From positions 11,800,945 through 11,864,944 of the forward strand of contig NC_134015.1 in the NCBI RefSeq assembly GCF_040712315.1: a stretch of DNA of 64,000 bases. The letters run 5' to 3'. A model generated the notes under the pieces. It searched no databases. It saw only the letters and a list, made by a program, of their open reading frames with translations, and was not told the origin of the DNA. Numbering within the stretch: position 1 is the first letter of the stretch; every line of letters begins with the position of its first letter. Positions 36,281 through 49,572 of the stretch are shown piece after piece. Source of the DNA: Castanea sativa. Its lineage: Eukaryota; Streptophyta; Magnoliopsida; Fagales; Fagaceae. Made by a program: the position numbers and the translations under genes.

Positions 36281-38425
36281 CTATTAATTATATTATGTTA
36301 TTCCCTGTTACCAAAAATATAAGGAAAACAAATAAAAGCTATTTCCAGTTACTAAAGAACATAGGTAGTTTGTTCACTTAAGTCTAAAGTACCGCAATGG
36401 TTCACATAAGCATATATGTTTATGCCACTCAGTTAATATTTGACTTCTATTTTGGTTTTACTAGACAAACTGAATCATATGCCAATGACTTTTTACGTCT
36501 CATGTCTCTTCCATTAATAACCAAGACACCACCGTATGAAATTCATGTTGCTCCTACATGTAAGCATATGATTTTCTATTGTCGCTTAATTGGACAAATT
36601 GAATTTGATTGGGAACTAGGTTGGGGTGTTTAAGATGTACAAAATTTACCAAATTGTTGGGTCACAATTTCGTACAAGAAACCTTTACAATCGATGATTC
36701 CATGATTTAAGTATAAACACTCTAAACCTACAAGATGCTAATAATGCAAAATTTTAATGTTATTTTTCTAAGATTTTCTTTTAACCCATTTGTTGATATT
36801 ATTTCCAATGGTCAATTAATCTAGCCAATCAAAGGGACCATTGCATGAAATTGATTGGAAAAAAAGATTATAGAAATAATTAAGGTCCTAATTAAAAAAC
36901 GAATTAGTCAATGAATAAACCTTTAATAAATTGTAACAATATTTGGCTCTTAGAAACTCTTAAACTAAGGTTTAGCATTAGGGGTTAGGAAGGGGATCGG
37001 ATTAGTAATACTCTAAATGGTTAACTGTTCTTTTCGTTCTAGGTATCAGAGCAAATATTTTGAAAGATGATGGCATGAATCTTGAGATGATTGGAGTATT
37101 TCACTAGCATACATTCTAAAAGTCATCCTTGGTTTAAGTAATAATACATATATAACAGCAGACAAGAAACCTTATAGTATTGAATGCTATATATTTTTTT
37201 TTTTTTTTTTATAAAATCATAAAAGCATGCAATTCTTTTCATGTTAAAAACACATTCTAGCTATGACAATTGACAATACATTTCAAAACATGAATCACCG
37301 CCCCTTTTCAAGTAGTTGTAGAATGCTTATTGCTTAACCATATAATTTTTATTTTCTTTCCCTTGTTTGTTAAATAGTTGTAACCAAAGCCAGCAAATTA
37401 ATTAGTGACATTTTCAATATGTTCAGTTATATTCTATGAAACAATACTATGTCCACATACAACTATTTCAACAACGTAATTAGTCAATAACAAATAAACA
37501 GAAAATAAGCTTTATCTAAGTCTTTGGTATTAGGGGAACCAATTGACATAATCAAAACAATTATGAGTTGTTCACTGGCTAAATTTTTCTGGAATTTTAA
37601 AAACATATGTTCTAAAATAAGGTTAAAATTTTTCCAAACAATAGGTCTAATGATTAAAATATTTCACAATTTTTTTAATTACCAAATTGACATATTATAA
37701 TTGGTATATAACAAAAATAGAATTATTAATGAATTCGTATGAAAGTATTGTAACTGATTTACAATGTTAAAATTGTGATTTTTTTTTTCTCAAAAAGTGA
37801 GAAGCTGACAATGAATAGGTGCAATATTTGAGATAACTCAAAAGTTTAAAAACGCAAGAAGAAAATTTTGGGCAAAAGTACTTAGATAACTAAAAAGTTT
37901 AGTTTGTGTTTAGTACATCATTTCAAAAAGAAAAACACATATTTTTAAATAATATTACGTATATTTTTACTAACTTTTTTATCTACAAATATTTTTATAT
38001 AATAAAACACATACTTTTAATTATATGTACCAAACACCCGCTTAGAAGCCAACAATAAACTTTGGGGGAAAAGTACTTGATGTGTCATATTTTAACTCAA
38101 AAGAAAATCCAAGGTTGTGTCCAAACTAAATCTACGTTCTTTTCTCTCTGACTGAAACTCTCTCTTTCACTTTCAGTGCGGGGTGGTGCTAAGTTTAAGG
38201 TTCGAGAGTACAAGTCGCCACACAGCTTTCACCACATGTCACCACCCCAGTAATGCAGAGCAGCGACTCTCGCGGACCCATGTAAAAGAAAGAGAGAAAA
38301 AGACAGAGACTTTTTTTCCCCCCCACAGAAGGACTAAATCTAAAACAAATATTATGATACTTTGCCATATTTAGCTTCAGAATTTGTAATTTTAGAAGGG
38401 AAAGTAAATAAATTAAGCACATTGG
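36281..38425. other. Intergenic region
   Basis: AT-rich spacer. An open frame at 36397-36633 has no recognisable motif. A TATCAGAGC stretch near 37050 resembles a Copia primer-binding site, but no LTR is visible beside it. Confidence 0.45.
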
Positions 38426-40734
38426 TCTACATATAGTAGCAGTTTCTTTGGTGTGTTTCTTTCACTGTATATCACATTGTTTCTGGGTTGCTTTCTCTTT
38501 CTTCTCTTGTCTGTCCATGGAGAATGGTACGGGGCACAGAGCTTCATCATGGTATGCGTGTGTTCTCCTTCATGTTCTCTCAGTAGGGTATGTCTAATAT
38601 CTTCGTTTATATAGATATATGCAGTTTTTTTTTTATGGCCTATGGGTTGTTGAGTTTGAGCTTGTGGGTTTTTATGTGTATGTGCAGTACTTGAGCTTGA
38701 ATAGAGAATGTGATGTTTGTGTTTTTCTGATTCTTTTTTTTCTATTTTGTTAGTTTTTATTTGGGTTTTCTTAGTTTGAGCTTTTGGGTTTTGAGGATTT
38801 TGTATGTTTGTTGCAGAATAGAGTGTACATGTATATAGGGACTGATACTAATTGTGTGATTTCTGGAGTATGTGACCTTTTCTTTTCTTTCCTTTCTTAA
38901 AAAAAAAAAAAAGTTCTTTTTTTGGGTTTGAGCTTGTGGGTGGATTTAGTATATTTGTTGCATAATAGGGGCTCTGATACTATGTATTGTGTGATTTCTG
39001 AAGTATTTGAGTATCTTTTTTTTTTTTTTTTTTTTTTTTTGAATTTGTTGTTCTTTTTGAGTTTAAGCTTGTGGGTGGATTTTGTATATTTGTTGAATAC
39101 AGAGCATATAGAGAGCCTCTGATGTTATATTCTGCTAGTTTGTGCTGTTATGGGTTTTGGGGATTTTATATATGCATGTGATGGCATAATGATTCAGAGG
39201 CTTTCATCTTCATAGTATGTGTGATCTTTTGAAAGCTCATTCAGTAAGTCTCCCTCTTTTGTTTCATTCATTTGAGTATTGCCTAAGTAGTCTCTAAATT
39301 CAATCTGTTCTGGCATTTAGTGAGTATATCATTTTATTCTTATGGATTTTGGATGTTCATGTGACAACAGAGAAGATACAAAATTTCTATTTATGTCTGC
39401 TCCTCTTTGTGATATAATTTTAGGCTTATGGGTTATGTAGATTTTGTATATTTGTGTGATAGCTGAGTAAATCTAAAGATTTGACATATGGGTTTAAGAT
39501 GATTTTATGTTTCCTAATGTTAAAAAGTTTAGCTTGTGGTTCTTTTTATGAATATTTCCAGTATTTGCGATAGGAGCAGATTTGAGATTTACATGGCTTA
39601 TGGTATGCATTCTGTTTTTATTGTTTGTTTTCATTGGTGTCTCATGGGCATGGGTTGAATTGTCTGCTAAGACACCACTTTCTATATATATATAAAAAAA
39701 TTAAAAAAAATCTTATATTTCTTCAAATTTAGCTGATCGTCCTTGTGAAAAATGTATTTTATTGCAAAGAGGTGAGATTTTCAATGGAATTGGTTTTGTA
39801 TTCGAATATTTTAAATCAATTTGCTTTTGCATTTTGGGAAATTTCTATACGTAAGCAATTAGAGATAATAATTAAATATTTTATACTTCCGAATTCTCAG
39901 GTTTTTGTTTATACTTAAAATCTCTTCTAACATTGTGGAAATCTCCCTTGTGTTCCACCTTTTTTGGTATATTGATGTGAAAACATAGCATAATTAAACT
40001 GTTCTTATGACATGTTTACCACAACTTTAATGGTTTCTTTGCTGTTTCTTAGTTCATATCTATAAGTTTCTAGGTTTCGAGTTCAGCTCTCGGGAATTTG
40101 TTGTTATGGTATATTTTGCTGTTATATATCCAAATTCAAGAGTTCCTTTCATTCTCTTAAATTTTGGTCTTAACAAGTTTGGTTGATGCTTTTGAACTTT
40201 TCTTTCTACGGTCATCATTCAAACAGACTAGGAGTGATAAATATACTTCTCTTGGCCTGTATGACACAGATGATGTCCTTAACTTTTATTTCCTAAATTT
40301 GTGGTGCCTTTGTAATTTCTCTTTCATTTATTCAATCACTCACCAAGTCCAAGTTGACTCTCTCTCTCTCTCAATTTCTTTTCCCATGTTTGACTGATTA
40401 GTGATTCTTTGCTCACATTTGGAAGTATATTTTATTCAGTGTGGTTGATAATGCTGCTGACAACAAACCAAAACAAATCCAGACAGATGGTACTTCTAAG
40501 TTAAAATATAGAAGACAAGGCAGTCTGCTTCCTTGCGCTGCTTCTGCCCAAGGTAGTTCTTTCTAACATCATTTTTTCCCCAGCTCTCTATATCTATACA
40601 ACAACCACCACAAAGCCTTAGTCCCAAACAGATATATATATATATATATATATATTTTGACTGTTTGTAGTTTTGTGTAGAATTTTCACTTGCCTCATGC
40701 TTGTTTTTCTTATGCAGACTTGAGATGTTTAGAC
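38426..40734 (+). promoter_or_regulatory. RBK2-like gene 5' leader with long intron (inferred)
   Basis: A T/C-rich stretch, then ATGGAGAATGGTACGGGG, ends at a good donor (CATCATG|GTATGCG, exon end 38551). A clear acceptor TATGCAG at 40717 precedes the coding start at 40735. A leader intron of about 2.2 kb is therefore likely. Another donor-like site follows GCTTCTGCCCAAG near 40551, so a further leader exon is possible. A (TA)n tract lies at 40630-40655. Confidence 0.45.
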
Positions 40735-43700
40735 ATGGAAAAGGAAAAAGAAGATGTGTCATCTCCTAGAGGAGTTTTAGAAGCCTGCATTAGAGGATCG
40801 GAATCTGACAGTGGTTCTTCCAAAAACAACTCTACTGAAATTGAAATCCGTGGCCCAAGTTCTAGTTGGAGCAGATTCTTCAAAATATGGAAGAAAGGAC
40901 CAATTAAGCGCTTCGCCTCCTTCCCTCCTCTTGGTGTCCCAAAGACATCACAAGGAAAAAGCAAGAGCTCAAGAGAAAATTCAGAACTGAGTAATTTATG
41001 CAACATCAAGTCTTCACTGGTGAACTTCAGCCTCTCTGAACTCCAAACTGCAACGCAAAATTTTAGCAGTGGTTTGTAGTACAATGCAATCTTTTGACTT
41101 ACTTTTTTCAATTTTATAGTAGCATGCATCCTGCAAAATGGTAATTTCATGTTCATTTAGACATAGGTTTTGTGATCTAGATTTACGGTTCATATTTCCT
41201 GTAGAAAATTTAATTGGAAAGGGCGGTTATGCTGAAGTTTACAAGGGCCGTTTGCAAGATGGGAAGCTGATAGCAGTAAAGCGGCTGACAAAGGGAACAG
41301 CTGACGAGAGAACATCAGGATTTTTGTCTGAGCTTGGCATTATAGCCCACATAGATCATCCTAATACTGCTAAGTGGATTGGGTGTGGCATCGAAGGAGG
41401 AATGCACCTTATTTTTGAATTATCTCCACTGGGGAGTCTAGGATCTCTTCTTCACGGTTTGTTCAGATTTTGCATACTCCTATTCTTTAGTTAAAATTTC
41501 AGTCTGGTTTATGGTCTTATGGATTTTCTCTAATTGCATTTCCAGGTTCAATGGATTATAAACTAGATTGGAGTAAAAGGTATAAAATTGCTTTGGGAAC
41601 TGCAGATGGTCTGTTGTATCTTCATGAGAGTTGTCAGAGGCGAATCATTCATAGAGATATTAAATCAGATAATATTCTGCTTACAGAGGATTTTGAGCCA
41701 CAGGTATCTTTGAACACAAGCAACCATGGTCAAACAGTAAAGCTTAAGATATTGCTGAAATTTGAATATTCGACCGTCTGTCGAAAAGATTTCCTAAATT
41801 GCAACCTAAATATGGGTGCAGTGTATTCCTTGAATCCTTGATATGTGAAGCTTAATCCCCACCATCTTAAGTAAATGGCCAATAATCATATTTATAGCAT
41901 GTCTAGTTCCTTGCAACCTACGGAATACAAAAAGGTTACAGTTAGCACTTACAGTTGCTCTTGATCTTAGGCTTAATGGTCCTCATCCACTTTTATCCTT
42001 CCTCAAATTTACTTGGCACAAGAAGTACCTTTAGGCCCTGTGGCATGGTCCAATATTCCTAAGTAGAGAGTAAAAAATAATTGTTATAAAGTACTTATGA
42101 TAGCTTGGGAGTTAGAACACTCCTTTTGAGGTGGGTTTGGGATTATGTTTGACAGGCATCATCTACTCCTCTACTTCAACTTCATTTTTTTTTTCTTTAA
42201 AAAAAGAAAGCAAAAACACTCTACTGTATTGTTTCATTTTTATTCGGTATTAGAATGGCCCATTGCACAAATTTTTTGGAAGTATATATCAAGTATGAAC
42301 TACCCTAAGATATAGGAAACTGGAGTGGTTATCTGAAACATTTATACACAAGTGTCATATATACTGAACATGATTGAAGTCAGTAATAAAAAGAATTGAC
42401 CCTTTGGTGACTCATTCTCTCTCAATATTAATTGACCCTTCATCCCTTTAATTCACATGTGCTTTAAAACATATAAAATTGCATGCCAGCAAGAGTATCC
42501 AGATCCCCTTTGTTCAGTGATAGAGTTTGAGCTTATTCTCTCTCAATGGCTTTATTTATTAAAAAAAAAAAAAAACACGAAGTTTGGTGATACTGATTTC
42601 TATTATTATATTCGAGAAGAGATTTTTAGGAATTAGGCTAGCTGATGTATCCTTTTACCCCAAAACTGGACTCCATGATAGGGTTTGTTTGATATAATAT
42701 CCATAGACACGAAGGGTACCTATTGCTTAGACAGTTTATGGTTTGAAGATGGGCAGGTGGACATGATGATGTGTTTCCAATAAGCTGTAGCTCAAATAGG
42801 ACCTCCTCTTGTAAGTGCAAGTTGGAGGATGAGGTCGTGAGTTCAAAACCCATTGGGTGCATGTAGCTCAAATAGCACATCCTCTTGTAAGTGCAAGCTG
42901 TTACTCTTCCATCTTGGGCTATCAACTTTTTCTTTTTTGCGCTACTTCCATCTTGGGCTATCAACTTTTCCTTTTATGTGCTTCTTTTATATGTAGACGA
43001 GGGGACAACCAATAATGATGGTATCATTGTTGTTGGAATTGAAAATTTATGCAAAATTTAACTCTGCTTGTCATATATTACTCTGCTATGACATCTAGTG
43101 GTCTTACATACACCTGTAACTTTTTTAGATTTTAATTTTTTTTCCCCTAAATTAATCACTCACTTTTTAGTGCATCATTCCAGATTTGTGATTTTGGGCT
43201 TGCGAAGTGGCTACCCAAACAATGGACTCACCACAGTGTACCAAAATTTGAAGGCACATTTGGGTCTGTAAGCCTAACTATGATTTGAAAGCGTCTAAAG
43301 TTCTCTCCAGCTTAATGTTTTCTTTATCTCTTCAATGACAGCTATTTTGCTCCTGAATACTTCACGAATGGCATAGTAGATGAGAAAACTGATGTTTATT
43401 CTTTTGGGGTTCTACTCTTGGAGCTTATAACTGGGCGTCGAGCTTTGGATCAGTTACAGCAAAGCCTTGTGATTTGGGTAATTTTCTTTTCTTCATGATT
43501 TTTCATTACCTATTGTCCCTATATTTCATGCCTTAAGCCACTTTTTCAATTTCCATCCCTGTTTTAGGCCAAGCCTTGGCTTGATAAAAATGATATGAAG
43601 GAGCTGGTTGATCCTTCTCTTGGTGATAATTACAATACAGAAGAAATGGATCATGTGATTTTAACCGCCTCTATGTGCATTGAGCAGTCCCCTGTCCTGC

Positions 43701-44742
43701 GTCCTCGAATGAATCAGGCAAGTACTTGATTTTTTTTTTTTTTTAGTTCCATAATCATATATTTCCTAGATTCATGTTTCATTTAAGTTCAAAAGGTGTC
43801 ACGGTTACCATCTCAGTGGACAAATTTTGACAATTGAATTGTTTTTGTTCGAGAGAAATGACTGGTATTACCCCTTTCCTGCTGTGGCATGCTGCAATTT
43901 AAACCATAAAACTAAACCCGCAATTTCATGCTATCTCTTGTGTAGAATGATAAGATAAATATTTGTAGTGAGTTACACCATTGATCCCTCCCCCTCAATC
44001 CAAACAAACCATAAAGGAAGCAAATAGTAGATATATTTTGTCCAAAGAGTAAGAACTATCTTCATTCCCTATTCGGAAAGCAAGGTGAACAAATAGAATG
44101 TACAAAATCCAAAAGTTTTACCAATTCAAAACCCCTGAACCTCAGACATTGTTATCCATGTGACATCCAAAACTGAGGAGAAGACTAGAGTGAGCCAGAC
44201 TAGACCCTAGGCAGTATTATTGTTGCTTATGAAAGCTAAACTTATGTTCAGTGCCCAAAAGCAAAAAAAAGCCTCAACCACAATGCTTTTCAATCATTAT
44301 CTTATTTAATTTATGTACCCTTGCTGATCTTGATTTTAGTTATGGTCAATCTTTCCTAGAGAGACAATAGAACAGAAAGGGAAAAGGAAACAAATAATCT
44401 TAATAAATATGCATGCTCTCTCTCTGTGTTTGACTCCATTGGGTAGGTCATCTGTCCTGAGTTCCTGAAGGTCAGCCTTCTATACCTCAAACAGTGGATA
44501 TGCCACAATCAAGCATAGAAGGGTTACTCAAAGCATGTATTATTTCATTGATGTTCTTTTGTTCAATGCAGGTCGTGATACTGCTAAGAGGTGAGGAATT
44601 CGTATCAAATTGTTCAACAGAATGTAAAAGGAGGTCGTTCCAAAGAACATACTCTGAAGAGCTGTTGGATGTACAGGAATACAACTCAACAAAGTATCTG
44701 AGTGACCTCAAACGACATGAGCAGGTTGCTTTCAGTTCTTGA
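40735..44742 (+). CDS. RBK2: RBK2-like receptor-like cytosolic Ser/Thr kinase, 7 exons
   Basis: RLCK class VI kinase of the ROP-binding (RBK) type, with no signal peptide or membrane span. Coding exons: 40735-41071, 41205-41456, 41546-41703, 43184-43263, 43342-43477, 43568-43717, 44572-44742; 427 aa, all junctions in phase. The N-terminus has [11 protein letters not shown] and [13 protein letters not shown]. Kinase residues: glycine loop [11 protein letters not shown] (117-127), Lys138, Glu155, HRD 232-234, DFG 252-254 and APE 279-281, so the kinase should be active. The C-terminus carries [20 protein letters not shown], typical of RBK2. Intron 6 begins CAG|GCAAGT, a GC-AG intron. AATAAA at 44823 is a likely poly(A) signal. 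In Arabidopsis such kinases bind ROP GTPases; that role is inferred here. Confidence 0.94.
42783..42905 (+). mobile_element. Family A SINE, partly duplicated, in RBK2 intron 3
   Basis: AGCTGTAGCTCAAATAGGAC, CTCCTCTTGTAAGTGCAAG, GAGGTCGTGAGTTCAAAACC, CATTGGGTGCATG. The first half (TGTAGCTCAAATAG ... CCTCTTGTAAGTGCAAG) is then repeated at 42862-42900. Confidence 0.7.
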
Positions 44743-44829
44743 AAGCAATAGAGAAAAAAAAAATTATGGTATATAGTAGGTATAAAAGTTCCTGTAAATC
44801 TTTTAAGGGAAAAAGGAGACCCAATAAAA

Positions 44830-46199
44830 GTTCCTTATGATTTTGCAGTTCTGAGGGGTATTTGGAAGTCCCATGAAAATGAATTCATAGTATTGTTTTC
44901 CACTGCATTTGAAAGCAAGAGTTCATCCTTTAGACTCGGGCCATTACCAACAGGTAAAGTGATCATCAAATATGTTTACGAACATTGGGGTCTTTTGTAA
45001 ACAGTCTCAAGTATGATCATTTCCATAAACTGTTGCATAGGTCTTATTTCAAATGTAATGAAAACTTGAACACCAGGATTGGCTTGCTTCAAATTCCATG
45101 TAAAACAGTGTGGAATGACTTCATTTTCAATGGACGCCCAAACAACCCTTCTTTCAGTGTTATGTACGTACAAGGTTTTGTGCTCAAGCTTGTAGGATAA
45201 GTAATGAATGTTAATTTTTAACTTGAAAGATTATATATATAGAGAGATGCTGTTCAAACTAGCTATTAGTACAACAATTTCGTATGGTTATTTAGGAGTT
45301 GTATAGGCATATGTTGAATTTATAAGTGTACTTAGAGAAAGATAATGCTGGTACGCTATTGGTTGATACAGTCGCATTCGTTGAATTTAATTAAGAATAT
45401 AAAATACTTCACCTAGGGAGCTATTTATTTATTTATTTTGTTATTAATATTATTATACTCACCCACAAGTGAATTTGAATCCACCATTTCACTCCATCTT
45501 ATTTTAATGGAAGAAGAAATGTAGTTTATTGGATACCACACCTAAGTTTTGTCTATATTCTAAAGAATGGTCTAGAACTAACAAAAAGACTATGTTCAAA
45601 AAGGGCGTAGAGCAATGTTTTGAATTCCTTTCCATGCCAACTGAAATATTCCGAAACAATATGTTAACCGGGTGCACTAACCCCTTTATTTTATCTTAGC
45701 CAAAATTTCAATATATACTGATCATTTTGGTGGAATTCTAGCATTTTTGGGAGGAACATGCATCCTGGATTGAAATTGCTTGTATGGCTTTCTTTTTTCT
45801 TTACTTTTTCAAGAAATAAGTCCACTTTATAAGATTTTATGAACTTTTAGGTTGTCTAATTATGAATAATATTTTATGGGCCTTTGATTTGCTTAATTAT
45901 GCAGGAGATTTTATGAACCCTGTTTTTTTCTTTATTCTTTCTTTAATGTTATATCGTTTATGAATTTACATTGGTTAATTATATGACATAAATAATAAAG
46001 TATGGATTTATTAAATAGCTATTGATATAAATGATATACCAATACATATTAGTATCGAAACATTTTGTTCTGATAACTAATTTTGAATGGTTTTCAAAAT
46101 GAAATTTAAAACTTTGGTGTAGAGTTCTATAAGGAGGTGGCAGGAGTAAACCACCATTCTAGGTGTTTTGGCCTCCCTAGTTAGTTCCAATCTATGCAC
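44830..46199. other. Region downstream of RBK2
   Basis: Probably the end of the RBK2 transcript and then AT-rich spacer. Short open frames show no recognisable protein. Confidence 0.5.
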
Positions 46200-46207
46200 T
46201 GTTTTTT

Positions 46208-47354
46208 TAGACATGGCAAAACGGGTGGTTCGGGTTGGGTCAATTGGGTTGCGGGTCAAACGGATTGCGGGTAAAAAATGGGTCATTTTAAATGGATTAA
46301 AAATGGGTTTGGGTCAATCGGGTTGCGGGTTGGGTCGGGTTGATTTGAATTTTTCACATGAATTTTTTTTTTTTTTTTATAATAAAAACATGTATTTGCC
46401 ATTTGGAAATTCATGTAACAAATTACTTGATGTAAAATGCATTACTTTGAATTTACCACTTATATCAAGAATAAACTCAGTTAAACTTATTAATACTTAT
46501 TTAATCATTTTAAAATTATACAAATCCTAATAATGCTATCTAAAACAAAATAACACAAAATATAAGTAAAACAAATACACAAGTTTTATTTCTACACAAT
46601 ATCAACGTCTCAAAATATAAAGCAAAATTACAAATGACTTATTGGATAACTCATTTGATAAAGAATAAAAAAATATAAGAAATTTACAATCATGAAAATT
46701 AATTTTATAATATATTATCAATTGTGGTTGTCACTCTATTTAAATTTAAGATATACATTAAAGTTTGACTGTTTACTTATTTATACATGGTCTTTTATAT
46801 GAATATCATATCATTGTTAAGTAACACACACTCTAGGAAATATCATAATTTTTTTGAAAAGTCGTTTATTTTGGACATAAATTGTTAAATAGTAGGTCTA
46901 AGCATTCATAATTTATACTAATTTGATACTTTGGCTTCACTATTTTCACATTTGTGAATGTTTCTCACATATGTCTACAATTTTAAATCTATGTTTTTAA
47001 CTCTACTGTAACTACGTTATCTTAGCATGTATTTTGTTATTTGATATCTAAAAATCTTTACTCATTATAGAATGCTCAACCATTTATCTTTCAATTAATT
47101 TGCATGCAGTTATGTAAATGTCTCAATTGTTTCCTTAAAGTTCATAACAAACAATTAAGCCCATATTGTCTTAAATTTATTTATTTATTTTACCAAAAAA
47201 AAGTTATAAAAAATTGTTTGGGTTCTGGTCACGGGTTGGGTTGACCCGCAAAAACACGGGTCAACCCGTTTTTGCTTTGGGTCAAATAAATTGGGTTCGT
47301 GTTGATTTTTTTGGGGTCGGGTCAATATTTTCTGACCTGTTTTTGCCATGTCTA
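46208..47354. mobile_element. Non-autonomous hAT-like element rich in GGGTTGGGTC
   Basis: 1,147 bp. The ends are inverted copies of TAGACATGGCAAAAC, followed inward on each side by clusters of GGGTTGGGTC/GACCCG repeats (46226-46345 and 47222-47335). The flanking 8-mers TGTTTTTT (46200-46207) and CTTTTTTT (47355-47362) agree at 6 of 8. The interior is AT-rich and non-coding. Confidence 0.7.
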
Positions 47355-47776
47355 CTTTTTTTTTATGGGTAAAAGGTGGGGGGGGGGGTGTTGGCAGGGG
47401 GTTGGGAAGAGGTGAAATTATAAGGAAAAAAAAAAAAGTAGATTGCCCAAAAAAACAAAACAAAAAAGAAGAAAAAGAAGAAAGATATATAGAAAACTTT
47501 GGGCCAATAATCTCATAGGTTTTAAATTCCAATATAAAATTTTTGGAATGTGCTTACCTTTTTATAGAAAAACAAAAAAAAGTTTTGAATTTAAAGTTGA
47601 CTTAATGAATGTTGAGTTGTTGACTGTCTAATTCCAAAATAAATAAATAAAAGAAGAGAGGGAAAGAATAATTATAAGAAGAAAGAAAGAAAGCCGTCTG
47701 GGCAATGTTGTTCTACTTCTCCCATCAACATGGTATACTAAATTTACAATATAAAATGAGGCTAAATGTGTAAAAT

Positions 47777-47784
47777 TATTATTA

Positions 47785-47816
<32 letters not shown>
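47777..47816. repeat. (TTA)n microsatellite
   Basis: TTA/ATT triplets with one interruption (TTG), just upstream of the second LINE. Confidence 0.95.
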
Positions 47817-47839
47817 GAAGTGATCCTCTTTTGTATCCA

Positions 47840-49572
47840 CCTTCTAAATTCTTCAAAAAGTATTTACTTTCTAGTGTCAGGACATTGAAGCTATTATTCG
47901 TTGATTTTTTTTGGGACAAAGAGGAGATAGCCGAAAAATATACTGGGTCAAATAGCAGAGGTGTGCAAGCCTAAAACTGAAGGGCGCATGAAATTCAAGG
48001 ACTTATCTATGTTCAATGATGCTCTCTTGGCAAAGCAGACATGGCGCCTACTCCACGACACAAGTTCTTTGTTCTACAAGGTTTTTAAAACAAAGTATTT
48101 CCCCACATGTTCAGTAATGGAGGCAAAAAATCCAAATTCGACATCCTATGCATGGAAGAGCATCATCAAAGGTAGAGAGGTTATTCGGCAAGGAGGAGTA
48201 TGGAGACTGGGGGATGGCCAATCAATTAGAATTTGGCTTGATAATTGGTTTCCAGTGAAACAAAAGCCAATGACTATTTCACCAAATCTACATATGGATC
48301 CTGATGCAACAGTAAGTAATTTCATTGATCAAGAATCTCGGACTTGGAGGGAGGATATCCTGGAGAATTCCTTACTGGACTTTGAGGCCTCGACGACCAA
48401 AAAAATCCCACTGTGTAGAACTCCACAAGCTGATACCTTGACCTGGCCATATAACCAAAATGGAGATTACTCTGTGAAGTCAGGGTACTAGTTCCTTCAA
48501 GATGAATTTCAGACCCAACAACCTGGCTCTTCAACCTCAGACATTTCGAAACCTCTCTGGCAGGCCATTTGGAACTTCAATGTGCCAGGCAAGGTCAATA
48601 ATCTACTATGGCGAGCTTGTAAGAAAGCCTTGCCCTCAAAAACTAATCTGGTACGTCAACAAGTTATCCCAGATGCTCTTTGTGAGGTTGGCAAAACTCA
48701 CCATGAAGATATTATCCACGCCCTCTATCTCTGCCCATCGCTCAATGCCTCAATGATATATGGGATCAGGTGCCACTTTGGAACCATGCCAACTTGAGAC
48801 ACAGTTCAAACTTCATTGAATTAATGGGGTGTATCTTTGCTGAAAACAGATATCCTTCTCTATTTGCAATGGTGTGTTGGGCATTATGAAATCGACGAAA
48901 CAATCTCAGGTTGGGGAAGAACTCCTGCACACTCGACCAGATTCTGCAGCAAGCCAAAACGAGACTCCTACTGGAGTATACAGCTCATCACATGGCAGCA
49001 CCTCCTCGATTGACTAGACTAGTAGCATCCTGGCCGGAGACCTCCTAACTTATCATGGTACAAGATGAATTTTGATAGGGCACTATTCGAGAAAGAACAA
49101 CGGGCTGGAATTGGAGTCATCATTCGAAACCACGTTGGACTAGTTTTGGCTTCCCTCACCTAGCAAATTCCCCCTACCTTCCACGGCCATTGAAGTGGAA
49201 GCACTAGCAGCACGACGGGCTTAGGAATTTGCAGCTGAAATTGGTGCTGGTCGGGTTCTTTTAGAAGGAGATTCAGAAATACTCATCAAAGCGCTGTGAA
49301 GTGATTCTACCAGTTTAGCTCGGTATGGTCACCTAGTTAATGATGTGCAATCCCATGACTCCACTTTCCCCACCCCAGTACATTTTCTCATGTAAGATGT
49401 CACTGCAACTTTGTAGCACATTCTCTAGCAAGAAGAGTAATTTGCACCCCTCTTTTATTAGTCTGGATGGAAGATGTACAACCAGACATTGTCACTGTAC
49501 GTCAAGCTGATTTACAACAACCTCCCTAATTTTTGAATAAGAGTTGAAATTTTCTCAACAAAAAAAAAAAAA
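47840..49572 (+). mobile_element. LINE, 5'-truncated, with poly(A)
   Basis: L1-type ORF2 3' half. After a broken start (DIEAIIR, GQRGDSRKIYWVK) comes an open stretch from 47961: KFKDLSMFNDALLAKQTWRL, GGVWRLGDGQSIRIWLDNWF, then LWQAIWNFNVPGKVNNLLWR (zf-RVT) and a decayed RNase H (MNFDRALF, GIGVIIRNHVGLVLASLT, FVAHSLARR). Several stops and frameshifts are present. It ends in a run of A at 49559-49572. It is more decayed than the LINE at 1-2074. Confidence 0.9.

Noticed and set aside
37020..37060. Copia primer-binding-site-like TATCAGAGC
   Set aside because: No LTR, gag or polypurine tract nearby; a 9-base match alone is weak.
40441..40550. Coding exon upstream of the RBK2 start
   Set aside because: One frame reads protein-like (KLKYRRQGSLLPCAAS), but the family starts at the MEKEKED codon and no acceptor precedes it convincingly; at most a leader exon.
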